A stretch of 64,000 bases of DNA from Mycetocola lacteus (GTDB lineage Bacteria > Actinomycetota > Actinomycetes > Actinomycetales > Microbacteriaceae), in NCBI RefSeq assembly GCF_003667575.1, contig NZ_RCUY01000002.1, positions 124,001 through 188,000 of the forward strand, written 5' to 3'. The number at the start of each line of letters is the position of its first letter. Position 1 is the stretch's first letter. The position numbers and the translations under genes are program-made. Below the pieces are notes generated by a model, which had not been told where the DNA came from, made no database searches, and saw nothing but the letters and a program-made list of their open reading frames with translations. This document shows, piece after piece, positions 33,632-43,321 of this stretch.

Positions 33632-34987
33632 ATGCTCTCCGAATTGCGCGCGGTTCTCGGCGACCGCCTCGACACCTCCCCCGACGCACTCGAGATCGTT
33701 CGCAGCGACCGCTCGGGCTACGTGTCGGCCGGGGCACCACTCGGCATCGTGCACGCCGAATCCGTCGAGGATGTTCAGGCCACGCTGCGCTGGGCACACG
33801 CCCACCGGGTGCCCGTGGTCACCCGCGGCGCAGGCACGGGACTGGCCGGCGCCGCCACCGCGGGTCCCGGCGAGATTGTGCTGTCGACCGCCCGGATGAC
33901 CCGGATCCACGAGATTAACGACGTGGACCTGCTCGCGGTGATCGAGCCGGGCATCATCAACGCCGACCTCAATGCGGTGCTCGCCGAGCACGGCCTGTGG
34001 TTTGCCCCGGACCCCGCCTCCCGTGCCATCTCCACCGTCGGCGGCAACATTGCGACCAACGCCGGCGGGCTACTGTGCGCCAAATACGGGGTGACCCGGG
34101 AGGCCGTGCTGGCCCTTGACGTGGTCCTCGCCGATGGCTCGCTGATCTCGATGGGACACCGCAGTGTTAAGGGGGTCACCGGCCTCGACCTGACCGCACT
34201 CATGGTGGGCTCCGAGGGCCTGCTCGGCGTCATCGTGGGTGCGACCGTCCGTCTGCGACGCGCGGTTCCCGGGCCGGTACACACCATCGCCGCCTACTTC
34301 CCCAGTGTGCGCGACGCTGCCGAGGCATCCGTCGCGATCGGTCGCGCGGGTCTCACCCCGGCCATCATGGAGCTGCTGGATGCGACCTGCCTCGCCACCG
34401 TGCACGCCCATCTGGGCCGTCCCACCCCGCCGCTCGGACAGAGCCAGCTGGTGCTGCGGACCGACGGTCCCGATGCCCGCGAGGCCGCCGAAGCGGCGCT
34501 GGGGATTCTGCGTGCGCACGGCGCAACGGCCGAGCTCGCGGCCACCGAGCGGGAGGGCGAGGACCTGCTGATCGTCCGCCGGGCGATGCACCCGGCACTG
34601 GAAACCCTCGGTTATCCGCTGATCGAGGATGTGAGTGTCCCCCGCTCCAAGCTCGCCGAGATGTTTGATGCGATCGCCGCGGTATCCGAGCGCTTCGATA
34701 TTCCGATTCCCACCCTCTCCCATGCCGGCGACGGGAACCTGCATCCCAACCTGATTGTGGACGGTCCCGAGGTGCCCGAACGCGTCTGGGAGGCGGCACA
34801 CGCACTCTTCCAGGCCTGCCTGGAGCTCGGTGGCACCCTCTCCGGAGAGCACGGCATCGGGGTACTCAAGCAGCGCTGGCTGGCCGAGGAACTGGGTGAG
34901 ACCCAGCATGAGCTCCAGAAGCGGATCAAGCTGGCGTTTGATCCACTCAACATCCTGAACCCGGGGAAGGTGTTTGCGCGCTCCTGA
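33632..34987 (+). CDS. FAD-binding oxidoreductase, GlcD/D-lactate dehydrogenase type
   Basis: A 451-residue flavoprotein of the PCMH family that oxidises 2-hydroxy acids such as glycolate or D-lactate. The FAD-binding half has VVTRGAGTGLAGAATAG, DPASRAISTVGGNIATNAGGLLCAKYGVTR (in conserved blocks) and GSEGLLGVI. The C-terminal half carries the metal/substrate motif SHAGDGNLHPNLI and GEHGIGVLK. No iron-sulfur partner (GlcF-like) is adjacent, so it may act alone. Substrate assignment is tentative. Confidence 0.9.
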   Translation: MLSELRAVLGDRLDTSPDALEIVRSDRSGYVSAGAPLGIVHAESVEDVQATLRWAHAHRVPVVTRGAGTGLAGAATAGPGEIVLSTARMTRIHEINDVDLLAVIEPGIINADLNAVLAEHGLWFAPDPASRAISTVGGNIATNAGGLLCAKYGVTREAVLALDVVLADGSLISMGHRSVKGVTGLDLTALMVGSEGLLGVIVGATVRLRRAVPGPVHTIAAYFPSVRDAAEASVAIGRAGLTPAIMELLDATCLATVHAHLGRPTPPLGQSQLVLRTDGPDAREAAEAALGILRAHGATAELAATEREGEDLLIVRRAMHPALETLGYPLIEDVSVPRSKLAEMFDAIAAVSERFDIPIPTLSHAGDGNLHPNLIVDGPEVPERVWEAAHALFQACLELGGTLSGEHGIGVLKQRWLAEELGETQHELQKRIKLAFDPLNILNPGKVFARS

Positions 34988-35073
34988 TGCAGGGGCAATG
35001 GCGCTCACCCGGGGGGGGTGATCCCCCAGTCGGGTCTGCTACGCTCGCCGAGCACCCGAACCGAAAGACTGTT

Positions 35074-35607
35074 ATGCACCTGCTCACCCCACGCCGCCTC
35101 GCCCTGGTTCCGATTCTGCTTGTCGGGGTGATCGGACTCGCCGGTTGTTCGGCTGGCGATCCGGCCCCCTCACCCTCCTCCACCGCGCAGTCGGCGCCTC
35201 GGGTAGAACCATTCCCCTCACCCACCACCTCTCCCACGGGTGACCCGGTGGATCTGGCAACCGCGTGTGCCACCGCCAATGAGGCGCTCAACACCGCCTA
35301 TCCGGCAAACTCCACGGTCAACCCGACCGAGGACCCGGCGGGCGCGTTCGCGACCCTGCGCGCCACCAACATCCAGCTCTCCAACGCCTTCAACACGATC
35401 AATAACGACGAGGTTCGCAAGGCTGGCCTCGAACTCACCACCACCGCCGCCGCGATGGCCAACGTCCTTCAGCAGGGCCAGACCGATCCCAGCAAGGTAG
35501 ATCTGGACAAGCTCTCCACCGCGGAAAAGGCGGCCAAGGACGCCGATGCGGCATTCCTCAAGCTCTGCCCGAGCGCCACGCCCCCGGCAACCACACCCGC
35601 CGGCTAG
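35074..35607 (+). CDS. putative lipoprotein
   Basis: A 177-residue protein with a signal peptide ending in the lipobox VIGLAGC (Cys near residue 26). It continues with a Pro/Ser/Thr-rich linker, then an Ala-rich helical domain (ATACATANEALNTAYPAN, LQQGQTDPSKVDLDKLSTAE). No family recognised. The ATG at 35074 was chosen because the signal peptide begins there; the longer frame starts in the preceding oxidase gene. A very strong shared terminator follows. The lipobox region resembles that of the lipoprotein at 38147. Confidence 0.75.
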   Translation: MHLLTPRRLALVPILLVGVIGLAGCSAGDPAPSPSSTAQSAPRVEPFPSPTTSPTGDPVDLATACATANEALNTAYPANSTVNPTEDPAGAFATLRATNIQLSNAFNTINNDEVRKAGLELTTTAAAMANVLQQGQTDPSKVDLDKLSTAEKAAKDADAAFLKLCPSATPPATTPAG

Positions 35608-35616
35608 CCTCGCGCA

Positions 35617-35666
35617 CGGCAAAACGGCCCCGTCGGATCCGAAGATCCGACGGGGCCGTTTTGCCG
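35617..35666. terminator. bidirectional terminator between lipoprotein gene and icd
   Basis: Perfect 23-bp arms with a CGAA loop. The outer part supplies an A-run on one side and a T-run on the other (CAAAACGG / CCGTTTTG), so it should stop both convergent transcripts. Confidence 0.85.
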
Positions 35667-35694
35667 GGGATGAGCCCGAGCTACTGCCGGGCTA

Positions 35695-36909
35695 CTAGCC
35701 CAGGCGAGCCTGGAGGTTCGCGGTGATCGACGCGAGGAATTCCTCGGTGGTCTGGTAGGCCTGGTCCGGGCCAACCAGGAGCGCGAGGTCCTTGGTCATC
35801 TTGCCTGATTCGACGGTCTTGATCACGACGTCTTCGAGGGTGTTGGCGAAGTCGATCAGCTCCTGGTTGCCGTCCAGCTTGCCACGGTGGGCGAAGCCAC
35901 GGGTCCAGGCGAAGATCGAGGCGATCGGGTTGGTCGAGGTCGGCTTGCCGGCCTGGTGCTGACGGTAGTGACGGGTCACGGTACCGTGAGCAGCCTCGGC
36001 CTCCACAACCTTGCCGTCCGGAGTCGACAGCACCGAGGTCATCAGACCCAGCGAGCCGAAGCCCTGGGCCACGGTGTCGGACTGCACGTCACCGTCGTAG
36101 TTCTTGCAGGCCCAGACGTAACCGCCCTCCCACTTCATGGCCGAGGCCACCATGTCATCGATCAGGCGGTGCTCGTAGGTGAGGCCCGCGGCGTCGAAGT
36201 CGGCCTTGAACTCGGCCTCGAAGATGTCCTCGAAGATGTCCTTGAAGCGACCGTCATAGGCCTTCAGGATGGTGTTCTTGGTCGAGAGGTAAACCGGGTA
36301 GTTACGGCTCAGACCGTAGTTAAGCGAGGCGCGAGCGAAGTCGCGGATCGAGGAGTCGAGGTTGTACTGAACCTGGGCAATACCGTCGCTGGGTGCCTGG
36401 TAAACCTCGAACTTCTGAGCTTCGCCACCGTCCTTGGGGGTGAACTCAACGGTCAGGGTGCCCTCACCCTGGAACAGGAAGTCGGTCGCGCGGTACTGGT
36501 CGCCGAAGGCGTGACGGCCGATGATGATCGGCTTGTTCCAGCCCGGAACCAGACGCGGGATGTTGGAGATGATAATCGGCTCACGGAAGATCACGCCGCC
36601 GAGGATGTTGCGGATGGTGCCGTTGGGGCTCTTCCACATCTTCTTCAGACCGAACTCCTCAACCCGAGCCTCGTCCGGGGTGATGGTTGCGCACTTCACG
36701 CCGACGCCGTGCTTCTGGATCGCGTGAGCGGCATCGATGGTGATCTGGTCGTCGGTAGCGTCGCGCGACTCGATACCCAGGTCGTAGTACTCCAGGTTCA
36801 CGTCGACATAGGGGTGAATCAGGGTGTCCTTGATGGACTGCCAGATGATGCGGGTCATCTCGTCGCCGTCGAGCTCGACAACGGTTCCCTCAACCTTGAT
36901 TTTGCTCAT
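35695..36909 (-). CDS. icd: NADP-dependent isocitrate dehydrogenase
   Basis: A 404-residue homodimeric-type (subfamily II) IDH that decarboxylates isocitrate to 2-oxoglutarate in the TCA cycle. Family blocks: [39 protein letters not shown] (in parts), [29 protein letters not shown], and near the end [17 protein letters not shown] with [15 protein letters not shown]. The ATG at 36909 follows GAGGAG. Monocistronic, with a shared terminator on its 3' side. Confidence 0.96.
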   Translation of the reverse strand: MSKIKVEGTVVELDGDEMTRIIWQSIKDTLIHPYVDVNLEYYDLGIESRDATDDQITIDAAHAIQKHGVGVKCATITPDEARVEEFGLKKMWKSPNGTIRNILGGVIFREPIIISNIPRLVPGWNKPIIIGRHAFGDQYRATDFLFQGEGTLTVEFTPKDGGEAQKFEVYQAPSDGIAQVQYNLDSSIRDFARASLNYGLSRNYPVYLSTKNTILKAYDGRFKDIFEDIFEAEFKADFDAAGLTYEHRLIDDMVASAMKWEGGYVWACKNYDGDVQSDTVAQGFGSLGLMTSVLSTPDGKVVEAEAAHGTVTRHYRQHQAGKPTSTNPIASIFAWTRGFAHRGKLDGNQELIDFANTLEDVVIKTVESGKMTKDLALLVGPDQAYQTTEEFLASITANLQARLG

Positions 36910-37060
36910 AAGAGTGCTCCTCAGAAACGGGCCGGGTCCGGCCACCAGCCAGCTTACCGGAGCGAGCGAATTATCTCGACATCGAGACAGATTCGGTGGG
37001 TGAACATCCAGTATCCAGAGTATTCGCGCCCACGGGCTACCACTGTCGGAAGGGTGGGGC

Positions 37061-37066
37061 TACCCT
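37061..37066 (+). promoter_or_regulatory. -10 box of the GNAT-atl pair
   Basis: TACCCT ends 6 nt before the ATG at 37073; leaderless-type spacing. Confidence 0.5.
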
Positions 37067-37072
37067 AGGAAC

Positions 37073-37525
37073 ATGACCGACCTACGCCTTGAGGAACTTT
37101 CGGCCACGACCATCGTCGCGGTAAACGCCCTGACCCTGAAGCCCGGACAGGAGCAGTTTGTTGCGCCCGTCTCCTACTCGGTAGCCGCCGCCGTCACCGA
37201 CCCATCCACCACCTGGCAGCGCGTGGTTCTGCGCGATAACAAGGTGGTCGGCTTCATCCAGGGTTCCTTCGACGAAGACTCTCCCAGCGAGGAGTTCCGC
37301 AGCGTGCTCTGGCGGATCAACGTGGACGCCGATGCTCAGGGCGAGGGTGTGGGCACCTTCGCGGTCGACGCCCTGACCGAGGAGGCTCGCAAGCGCGGCT
37401 TCGATCACGTCAGCGTGATCTATGAGCCCGGCGACCTGGGTCCCGATGTCTTCTTCCGCCAGGTCGGCTTCGAGCCCGTGGGCGAAACCGCCTACGGCGA
37501 GGTCCTGGCCCGCCGTAGCATCTAG
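37073..37525 (+). CDS. GNAT-family N-acetyltransferase
   Basis: A 150-residue protein with the GNAT core: VVLRDNKVVGFIQGSF (beta-4 region), then VLWRINVDADAQGEGVGTFAVDAL, whose QGEGVG-type loop is the acetyl-CoA binding motif A (Q/RxxGxG/A), and VIYEPGDLGPDVFFRQVGF (motif B). It resembles small spermidine/spermine-type GNATs. Substrate unknown. Its stop codon is followed immediately by the GTG of the alkyltransferase-like gene, so the two are coupled. Confidence 0.85.
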   Translation: MTDLRLEELSATTIVAVNALTLKPGQEQFVAPVSYSVAAAVTDPSTTWQRVVLRDNKVVGFIQGSFDEDSPSEEFRSVLWRINVDADAQGEGVGTFAVDALTEEARKRGFDHVSVIYEPGDLGPDVFFRQVGFEPVGETAYGEVLARRSI

Positions 37526-37918
37526 GTGACGGTTCCGGAGTCGAGCGAGCCCGAATTCCGGGTGGTCCTCCCCGTCATCGACGACCCCGAGGCGTTCCTC
37601 GAGGCCGTCTATCGTGTGGTGCTGGCGATCCCTCCGGGACGCGTGATGAGCTATGGCGGGGTCGCCGCGGCGATGGGGACCCGCGCCGCACGCCAGGTGG
37701 GTGCGATCATGTCCCGACAGGGCAATGATCTGCCCTGGTGGCGGGTGATCCGCGCCGATGGGACGCTGCCCACCCATTTGGCCGAGGCCGCCCTGGAATA
37801 CTGGGAGGCCGAGGGCACCGCGCTGCGCCGGCTGGGTGGGCATCCGCGGCCGGCGAAATCGGCCTTTGTCACCCGGGTCGAGGCCGTCTTCGAAACAAAA
37901 ACCGCACCCCACGCCTGA
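37526..37918 (+). CDS. alkyltransferase-like (ATL) protein, MGMT-fold DNA-binding protein
   Basis: A 130-residue protein with the MGMT C-terminal DNA-binding fold: VYRVVLAIPPGRVMSYGGVAAAMGTRAARQVGAIM. The active-site region, PCHR in O6-alkylguanine transferases, reads DLPWWRVIRADGTL, so the methyl-accepting Cys is missing. ATL proteins bind O6-alkylguanine and hand it to nucleotide excision repair. The GTG at 37526 abuts the upstream stop. The first ~20 residues are acidic and poorly conserved. Confidence 0.88.
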   Translation: MTVPESSEPEFRVVLPVIDDPEAFLEAVYRVVLAIPPGRVMSYGGVAAAMGTRAARQVGAIMSRQGNDLPWWRVIRADGTLPTHLAEAALEYWEAEGTALRRLGGHPRPAKSAFVTRVEAVFETKTAPHA

Positions 37919-38146
37919 GCTAAAATCCAAAACATGAGATTCCAGTCCCCCAAATGGGGAACATGGGAAGAGCCACGCGAGAATCATTACCGAATCGTTG
38001 CAATTCGCGAATGTGCCACCGAGGCAACTTAACTCCGCAGTATCACGCGGTTTTTGCGCCCGATGTGGCAAAAATCATCCCCGAGGACGACACACGCCAC
38101 GCCTGCGTACGATGTTCGTCACAGGAAAGCGCGTTGTAATGGAATT

Positions 38147-38575
38147 ATGCAACGTGTTTGGTCTTCTGCTCGCATTCTCTCCTTCGCCGCCCTCTCCGTG
38201 GTCGGGGTGATTGGGCTTGCCGGGTGCGGAACGGTTAACACCCTGATTGCCGAACCGAAGTCCGCGATCTACCCCACCTATAAGGAATTTGCGCCGGAGG
38301 CCGAAAAGCTCGCGCCGACCCCGTTCATTCCCGAAGACTCCACGAACATCCGGATCAAGTCGCACCCGTCCACCCCGGGAACCCTGATCACCTTCCACAC
38401 CGACTCTCCGCTGCCCGAGGGCGTGTGCAAGCCCGGTGAGCGCCCCGAATCACCCGGTCTGAACGACACCTGGTGGCCCACCGAGGTCCCCAAGGAGGTC
38501 CAAATCTGCGGTGACTGGAGCATCTTCTCGGCCTTCGGCAACTACTACGGCGAGACGCTGGTCTCCCCCAAGTAG
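38147..38575 (+). CDS. putative lipoprotein
   Basis: A 142-residue protein with an N-terminal signal (MQRVWSSARILSFAALSVVG) and lipobox VIGLAGC. The mature part contains two Cys (EGVCKPGERP, VQICGDWS) that could form a disulfide, and aromatic segments (NDTWWPTEVP, FSAFGNYYGE). No family recognised. The ATG at 38147 was chosen by signal-peptide position; a GGA lies just upstream. The preceding 228-bp gap is lower in GC than its neighbours and holds a TACGAT box near 38109, with no other gene. Confidence 0.7.
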   Translation: MQRVWSSARILSFAALSVVGVIGLAGCGTVNTLIAEPKSAIYPTYKEFAPEAEKLAPTPFIPEDSTNIRIKSHPSTPGTLITFHTDSPLPEGVCKPGERPESPGLNDTWWPTEVPKEVQICGDWSIFSAFGNYYGETLVSPK

Positions 38576-38591
38576 TCAGTCGGTTCCACAC

Positions 38592-38637
38592 AAACGGCGA
38601 GGGTGCCACGGATATTTCCGTGGCACCCTCGCCGTTT
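38592..38637. terminator. bidirectional terminator between lipoprotein gene and ABC exporter
   Basis: Perfect 21-bp arms with a 4-nt TATT loop, ending CCGTTTT on the plus side and CCGTTTG on the minus side. Lies between convergent stops. Confidence 0.85.
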
Positions 38638-38649
38638 TAACGCCCAGGT

Positions 38650-40467
38650 CTAGACCAGCGAGTTCCGCCAGGCCGCATGGAGCTTGGCAAAGCGGCCGGT
38701 CCCGCTGATCAGCGCCTCGGGGGTATCGTCCTCGACGATCTGGCCCTGCTCCATCACGAGCACCCGGTCGGCGATGGCCACCGTGGACAGTCGGTGCGCG
38801 ATGATCACCGCGGTCCGCGAGGCGAGCAGCGTTTGCAGTGCGTTCTGCACCGCGCGCTCACCCGGAATATCGAGCGAGGCGGTCGCCTCATCCAGCAGCA
38901 GCACCGCGGGATCGGCAAGGAACGCCCGGGCAAACGAGACCAGCTGACGCTGACCCGCCGACAGGCGTCCACCACGCTTATTCACGTCGGTATCAAACCC
39001 GGCGGGCATCGCCTCGATGAAGGTGTCGGCGCCCACCGCACGGGCGGCTTCGATGATCTGCTCGCGGGTGGCATCGGGGTTTCCCAGCGCAATGTTGTCG
39101 GCGATGGTGCCCGAGAACAGGTACGCCTCCTGGGTGACCATCACCACCGCACGGCGCAGGTGCGCATCATCCAGATCGCGCAGGTCCACCCCGTCCAGCG
39201 TGACCCGGCCCGAGGTCGGGTCGTAGAACCGGGACATGAGCTTGGCCAGCGTGGTTTTGCCCGCACCGGTGGCTCCCACCAGGGCGATGGTCTGCCCGGC
39301 GGGAATCTCCAGCGAGAATTTCGGCAGGATCTCGACCCCGTTGCCGTACCCAAACGTGGTCTCCCGGAACTCCAGGTGACCGCGCGGCGTGTGCAGCGCG
39401 ACCGGTGCCTGAGGTGCGGGCACGCCCGGCTCCTCCTCCAGCACACCCGAGATCTTCTCCAGCGCGGCCGCGGCCGACTGATAGGAGTTGTAGAACATGG
39501 CCATGTCCTCAACCGGATCGAAGAAGCGCTTGGCATAGAGGACCGCGGCCAGCAGCGTTCCGATCGCGATGGCACCGCCGGCCACCCGCAGGCCGCCAAC
39601 CAGCACAATCACGGCCACCGAGACATTGGCGATCAGGATCAGGCCCGGATCGAAGATTCCGAACAGGCCGATCACCCGGGCGTTGATCCCCCGCAGGTTC
39701 TCAACCTTCTCGCCGAACTCCTCCTCGTTGCGGCGACGGGCACGGAAGGCCTTGACCGCGCGGATGCCGGTCATGGTCTCCACAAACTTCACGATGGTCT
39801 GAGCCGAGGCCACCCGCTGCTGACGGAACAGCACCTGCGAGCGGCGCTGGAACCAGCGGCCGAGCAGGAGCAGCGGGATCAGCGCGATCGCGATCACCAG
39901 GGCGCTGATCGGATCCAACAGGACCATCGCAACCGCGGTGAACGACATGTAGAGCACGCCGGACACCAGCTGGTTGATGCCGGAATCCAGCAGCTCGCGG
40001 ATCGCGTCGAGGTCACTGGTCTGGCGCGAGATGATCCGGCCGGAGGTGTAGCTCTCGTGGAAGTCGAGGCTGAGGTCCTGGGTGTGCGCAAACACGCGCA
40101 GGCGCAGATCCAGCAGGATCGCCTGGCTCACCCGGGCACTAAGGATCGTGTACCAGGAGATGAGCACGGCGCCCACGATCCCCGAGGCCAGCAGCGCCCC
40201 CACGGCCAGGAAGGCGGGGCCCCAGTCGGCCTGATCCAGCACCGCGGGCAGCGCCTGGTTCAGCCCGAACGCGATCAGCGCGGGGCCGGCGACCTGCGCG
40301 GCGGTCGAGAGAATCACGACCACCATGGTCAGGATGACCCGGCCGCGGACCGGCCGCACCAGCTCGCCCAGGAGCTTCAGGGATCGCTTACGGATCCGTG
40401 CGGATTCCTCGGGGGTCAGCGAGGAGCGTTCCTCGCCGCTCACCCCCTGCACGGTGTTGTCACTCAT
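38650..40467 (-). CDS. ABC transporter, fused permease/ATPase (exporter half with canonical site)
   Basis: A 605-residue half-transporter: six helices in the first ~330 residues, then the nucleotide-binding domain. Walker A is [11 protein letters not shown], the signature [19 protein letters not shown], Walker [12 protein letters not shown] with the catalytic Glu present, and the His switch IIAHRLS. It overlaps the upstream ABC gene by 4 bp, so the two halves probably form a heterodimer like TM287/288 or BmrCD. Exporter of drugs, lipids or peptides; substrate unknown. Confidence 0.92.
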   Translation of the reverse strand: MSDNTVQGVSGEERSSLTPEESARIRKRSLKLLGELVRPVRGRVILTMVVVILSTAAQVAGPALIAFGLNQALPAVLDQADWGPAFLAVGALLASGIVGAVLISWYTILSARVSQAILLDLRLRVFAHTQDLSLDFHESYTSGRIISRQTSDLDAIRELLDSGINQLVSGVLYMSFTAVAMVLLDPISALVIAIALIPLLLLGRWFQRRSQVLFRQQRVASAQTIVKFVETMTGIRAVKAFRARRRNEEEFGEKVENLRGINARVIGLFGIFDPGLILIANVSVAVIVLVGGLRVAGGAIAIGTLLAAVLYAKRFFDPVEDMAMFYNSYQSAAAALEKISGVLEEEPGVPAPQAPVALHTPRGHLEFRETTFGYGNGVEILPKFSLEIPAGQTIALVGATGAGKTTLAKLMSRFYDPTSGRVTLDGVDLRDLDDAHLRRAVVMVTQEAYLFSGTIADNIALGNPDATREQIIEAARAVGADTFIEAMPAGFDTDVNKRGGRLSAGQRQLVSFARAFLADPAVLLLDEATASLDIPGERAVQNALQTLLASRTAVIIAHRLSTVAIADRVLVMEQGQIVEDDTPEALISGTGRFAKLHAAWRNSLV

Positions 40468-42239
40468 CGGGTGTTCTCCTCGTCCAAACTGGACAGTACA
40501 AATCGGTATTCGGCGCTGCGTTCCAGCAGCTCACGGTGGGTGCCCGCGTCGTGGATACGGCCCTCGTGCAGCAGAACCACGTGATCGGCGGTCTGCACGG
40601 TCGAGGGGCGGTGGGCCACGATCAGGGTTGAGGTGTTGCCGTAGTCGCGGCGCATCCCCTCCTCTACCCGGGCCTCGGTGTTCACATCCAGTGCCGAGAG
40701 CGGGTCGTCGAGGACCAGGATCTTCGGATCGGTGGCCAGTGCCCGAGCCAGCGCCACGCGCTGACGCTGACCGCCGGAGAGGCTCATGCCCTCCTCACCC
40801 ACCACGGTTTCCACACCCTCGGGAAGGCGACGGACAAAGTCTGCCTGGGACACATCGAGGGCGCGATCCAGCGACTTCTGGGCGGTCTCCGGATCGGTCT
40901 TGGTGTCGTCCCGGCCCAGCAGCACGTTGTCACGGATCGAGGCGCTGAAGAGCGTGGGCTCCTCAAACGCCACCGACTGATTGGCGTAGATGTCGTCGCG
41001 GTTGAGCTCGCGCAGGTCGATCCCGTCCAGGCGGATGGATCCTCCGGTCACCTCATAGAGGCGCGAGGCGAGGGCCGTCAGCGTGGACTTCCCCGATCCG
41101 GTCAGGCCCACCACGGCCACGGTTTGACCCGGCTCCACGGTGAAGGAGACCCCGTCCAGCAGGTCGGGGGTGCCCTCGGGGGCGTCGGGGAAGCGGAAGT
41201 GAACGTTGTCGAACTCCAGGCGTCCGCGGGGGTTCTCGATGTGCTTCGGAGCCTCGGGATCGGCCAGGGTGATCGGCTCGTCCATGACCTCGAAGAAACG
41301 GTCGGTCGCGGCACGCGCATCCAGGGTCATCGCCAGCAGGAATCCGATGGATTCCAGCGGGAAGCGCAGGATCGTCGCGGTGGCGAAGAACGCAAAGAGC
41401 TCGCCCACGCTGATCTGGCCCTGGCTGGCCAGCCAGATACCACCGAGCAGACACAGCGCGAAGCCGATGTCCGGGAGCAGCACCAGCCACAGCCAGATGC
41501 CGGCGAGGGCCTTGGCCTTTTTGATCTCGGTGCCCTGGAGGTCCTGGGCCTGACGGGTGAACCCACGCAGCGCGTGCCGGCCACGGCCGAAGGCCTTGAG
41601 GACCCGGATGCCGTGCACCGATTCCTCAACCGAGGTGGCCAGGTCGCCGGTCTGGTCCTGGCTCAGCCGAGCCACCACGGCGTAGCGCTTTTCAAACGCG
41701 AAGCCGTAGATCCAGATCGGCACCGAGATCAGCAGGAAGATCCCGCCGAGCAGTGGATGCCAGGTGAACAGCACCGCGGTACCCACCACGATGGTGACCA
41801 GGTTCACAAACAGCAGGATGATGCCGAAGGCAAGCCAGCGACGAATCAAACCCAGGTCGGTGCCCTGACGAGAGAGCAGCTGACCGGATTGCCAGCGGTC
41901 GTGGAAGGACACCGGCAGATCCTGCAGGCGCTCATACATCGCGTTGCGCATCGCGGCTTCAACGTGGGTACCGGGGGTCAGCACCAGCCAGCGGCGCACG
42001 GCCACGGTAGCCGCCTCGGCCACACCGAGCGCCAGCACGATCCCGGCCGCGCCGATGATCAGTGCGGTATCGCGGGAGGCCAGTGGGCCATCCACGAGCT
42101 CACGCAGCACCAGCGGGATCGCCAGTGCCAGCAGCCCCGCAAACAGGCCGGCCACGCCGCCGAGCGCGAGGCGCGGCAAAGCGGGACGTGCGTATTCGCG
42201 CAGGCGCCACAGGGAGGAAAAAACAGAACGTTCAGACAT
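40464..42239 (-). CDS. ABC transporter, fused permease/ATPase (exporter half with degenerate site)
   Basis: A 591-residue half-transporter with six N-terminal helices and an NBD from about residue 340. Walker A is [11 protein letters not shown], the signature [17 protein letters not shown] and the His switch VAHRPS. Walker B reads [11 protein letters not shown]: Asp stands where the catalytic Glu would be, the mark of a degenerate site in heterodimeric exporters. The partner gene downstream keeps the Glu. The 150-bp leader contains a small CGCCGG/CCGGCG hairpin (42305-42319) that could equally end the DeoR-family gene upstream. Confidence 0.92.
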   Translation of the reverse strand: MSERSVFSSLWRLREYARPALPRLALGGVAGLFAGLLALAIPLVLRELVDGPLASRDTALIIGAAGIVLALGVAEAATVAVRRWLVLTPGTHVEAAMRNAMYERLQDLPVSFHDRWQSGQLLSRQGTDLGLIRRWLAFGIILLFVNLVTIVVGTAVLFTWHPLLGGIFLLISVPIWIYGFAFEKRYAVVARLSQDQTGDLATSVEESVHGIRVLKAFGRGRHALRGFTRQAQDLQGTEIKKAKALAGIWLWLVLLPDIGFALCLLGGIWLASQGQISVGELFAFFATATILRFPLESIGFLLAMTLDARAATDRFFEVMDEPITLADPEAPKHIENPRGRLEFDNVHFRFPDAPEGTPDLLDGVSFTVEPGQTVAVVGLTGSGKSTLTALASRLYEVTGGSIRLDGIDLRELNRDDIYANQSVAFEEPTLFSASIRDNVLLGRDDTKTDPETAQKSLDRALDVSQADFVRRLPEGVETVVGEEGMSLSGGQRQRVALARALATDPKILVLDDPLSALDVNTEARVEEGMRRDYGNTSTLIVAHRPSTVQTADHVVLLHEGRIHDAGTHRELLERSAEYRFVLSSLDEENTR

Positions 42240-42389
42240 GCGTACCCGGAAGGTCGAAATATGGCCCCGCCACCGAGAAGTTGAACATCGATGTACGAGG
42301 GTGACGCCGGGTCCCGGCGAACAGCCTTTCAGGATATCGTCAGGTTACGAAAAATTTCAAGCCGATGGCGCGTTATTTTCCAAGCCCGC

Positions 42390-43193
42390 TCAGGCGTCGG
42401 ATTCCTGGGTGGTAACCACAACCTCGACGCCGGCGGCGGCGAACTGGCCCGCAATCTCGGGGTTCAGGGGCTGATCGGTGACCAGCACGTCGATCACCTC
42501 CAGGGGGCAGATCCGCGCAAAGGTGGATCGTAAAATCTTGGTGGAATCGGCCACCACGATCACCCGAGCCCCCACCTCGGCGAAGATTCGGCTCACCTCG
42601 GCCTCGCTCTCATGCACGGTCGTTGCCCCAAACTTGGGACCCAGACCGTCCACACCGAGCACCACAACGTCGAGGGCAAACTCGGTCAGGGTATCGCGCA
42701 CCAGCGGCCCCACCAGCTCATAGGACTGGGCGCGGGCGACGCCCCCGGTCACCGTAATCTTCACGTTGCGGCGCAGCGAGAGCTCATAGGCGATATTCAG
42801 CGCATTGGTCACCAGGGTCAGTCCCGGCTCGCCGTCCTCGCGCACAAACCGCTCACTCTTGGCCAGGTGCCGGGCCACCTCGGTGGTGGTGGTTCCACCG
42901 TTGATCCCCACGGTCGCACCGGTGGGAATCAGAGCCTCGGTCGCCCGGGCGATGGCGATCTTGGCCTCGGCCTGTAGGGCAATTTTGTACTGCAGCGGCA
43001 GCTCGTATCCGGTACTCAGAGCCGAAGCGCCACCGTGGGTGCGAGTCACCAGGCGCTGTTCGGCGAGTGTGGTGAGGTCGCGCCTTGCGGTCGCGGCTGA
43101 CACCTCAAACTCGGCGACGATATCGGCGATCGAAACGTTGCCGCGCTCCCCCACATAGTCGAGGAGACGGTTGAGTCGCTGCTGGGTAGTCAC
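42390..43193 (-). CDS. DeoR-family transcriptional regulator (AgaR-like)
   Basis: A 267-residue sugar-metabolism regulator. The N-terminal HTH is RLNRLLDYVGERGNVSIADIVAEFEVSAATARRDL in parts, then LVTRTHGGAS, a typical DeoR opening. The C-terminal sugar-phosphate sensor has GATVGINGGTTTTEVARHL, TVTGG and VVLGVDGL, ending in a STKI/K-type VADSTKILRS. It is divergent from the amino-sugar operon and read from a GTG at 43193. Probably represses that operon until a phosphorylated sugar (for example galactosamine-6-P or tagatose-6-P) binds. Confidence 0.9.
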   Translation of the reverse strand: MTTQQRLNRLLDYVGERGNVSIADIVAEFEVSAATARRDLTTLAEQRLVTRTHGGASALSTGYELPLQYKIALQAEAKIAIARATEALIPTGATVGINGGTTTTEVARHLAKSERFVREDGEPGLTLVTNALNIAYELSLRRNVKITVTGGVARAQSYELVGPLVRDTLTEFALDVVVLGVDGLGPKFGATTVHESEAEVSRIFAEVGARVIVVADSTKILRSTFARICPLEVIDVLVTDQPLNPEIAGQFAAAGVEVVVTTQESDA

Positions 43194-43236
43194 GGGGCCA
43201 TCCTATCTGCCGTTCCCTCACGGTCATCGCAGGCGT

Positions 43237-43296
43237 TTTTGATTAGTTTTGATTAATTATGTTGATTAACGATCATTAACAGTCATATTCTATAGT
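43237..43296 (+). promoter_or_regulatory. promoter and candidate DeoR-family operator of the amino-sugar operon
   Basis: TTTTGATTA occurs at 43237-43245 and 43247-43255 (10-bp period). TTGATTAA follows at 43262-43269, and the inverted form TCATTAA at 43273-43279. Downstream are TATTCT (43285-43290, 17 bp after TTGATT) and TATAGT (43291-43296) as -10 candidates. The AT-rich repeat array in otherwise GC-rich DNA is typical of DeoR-family operators. Confidence 0.6.
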
Positions 43297-43321
43297 CACC
43301 GCACCGATGAAAGGACATCGA

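Noticed and set aside
37919..38146. Possible small gene in the AT-richer gap before the second lipoprotein
   Set aside because: The open frames (for example 37954-38139) lack start signals and hydrophobic or coding patterns.
38677..40584. 635-codon open frame antisense to the ABC exporter
   Set aside because: Shadow of the ABC gene; composition dominated by Gly, Arg, His and Gln with no family features.
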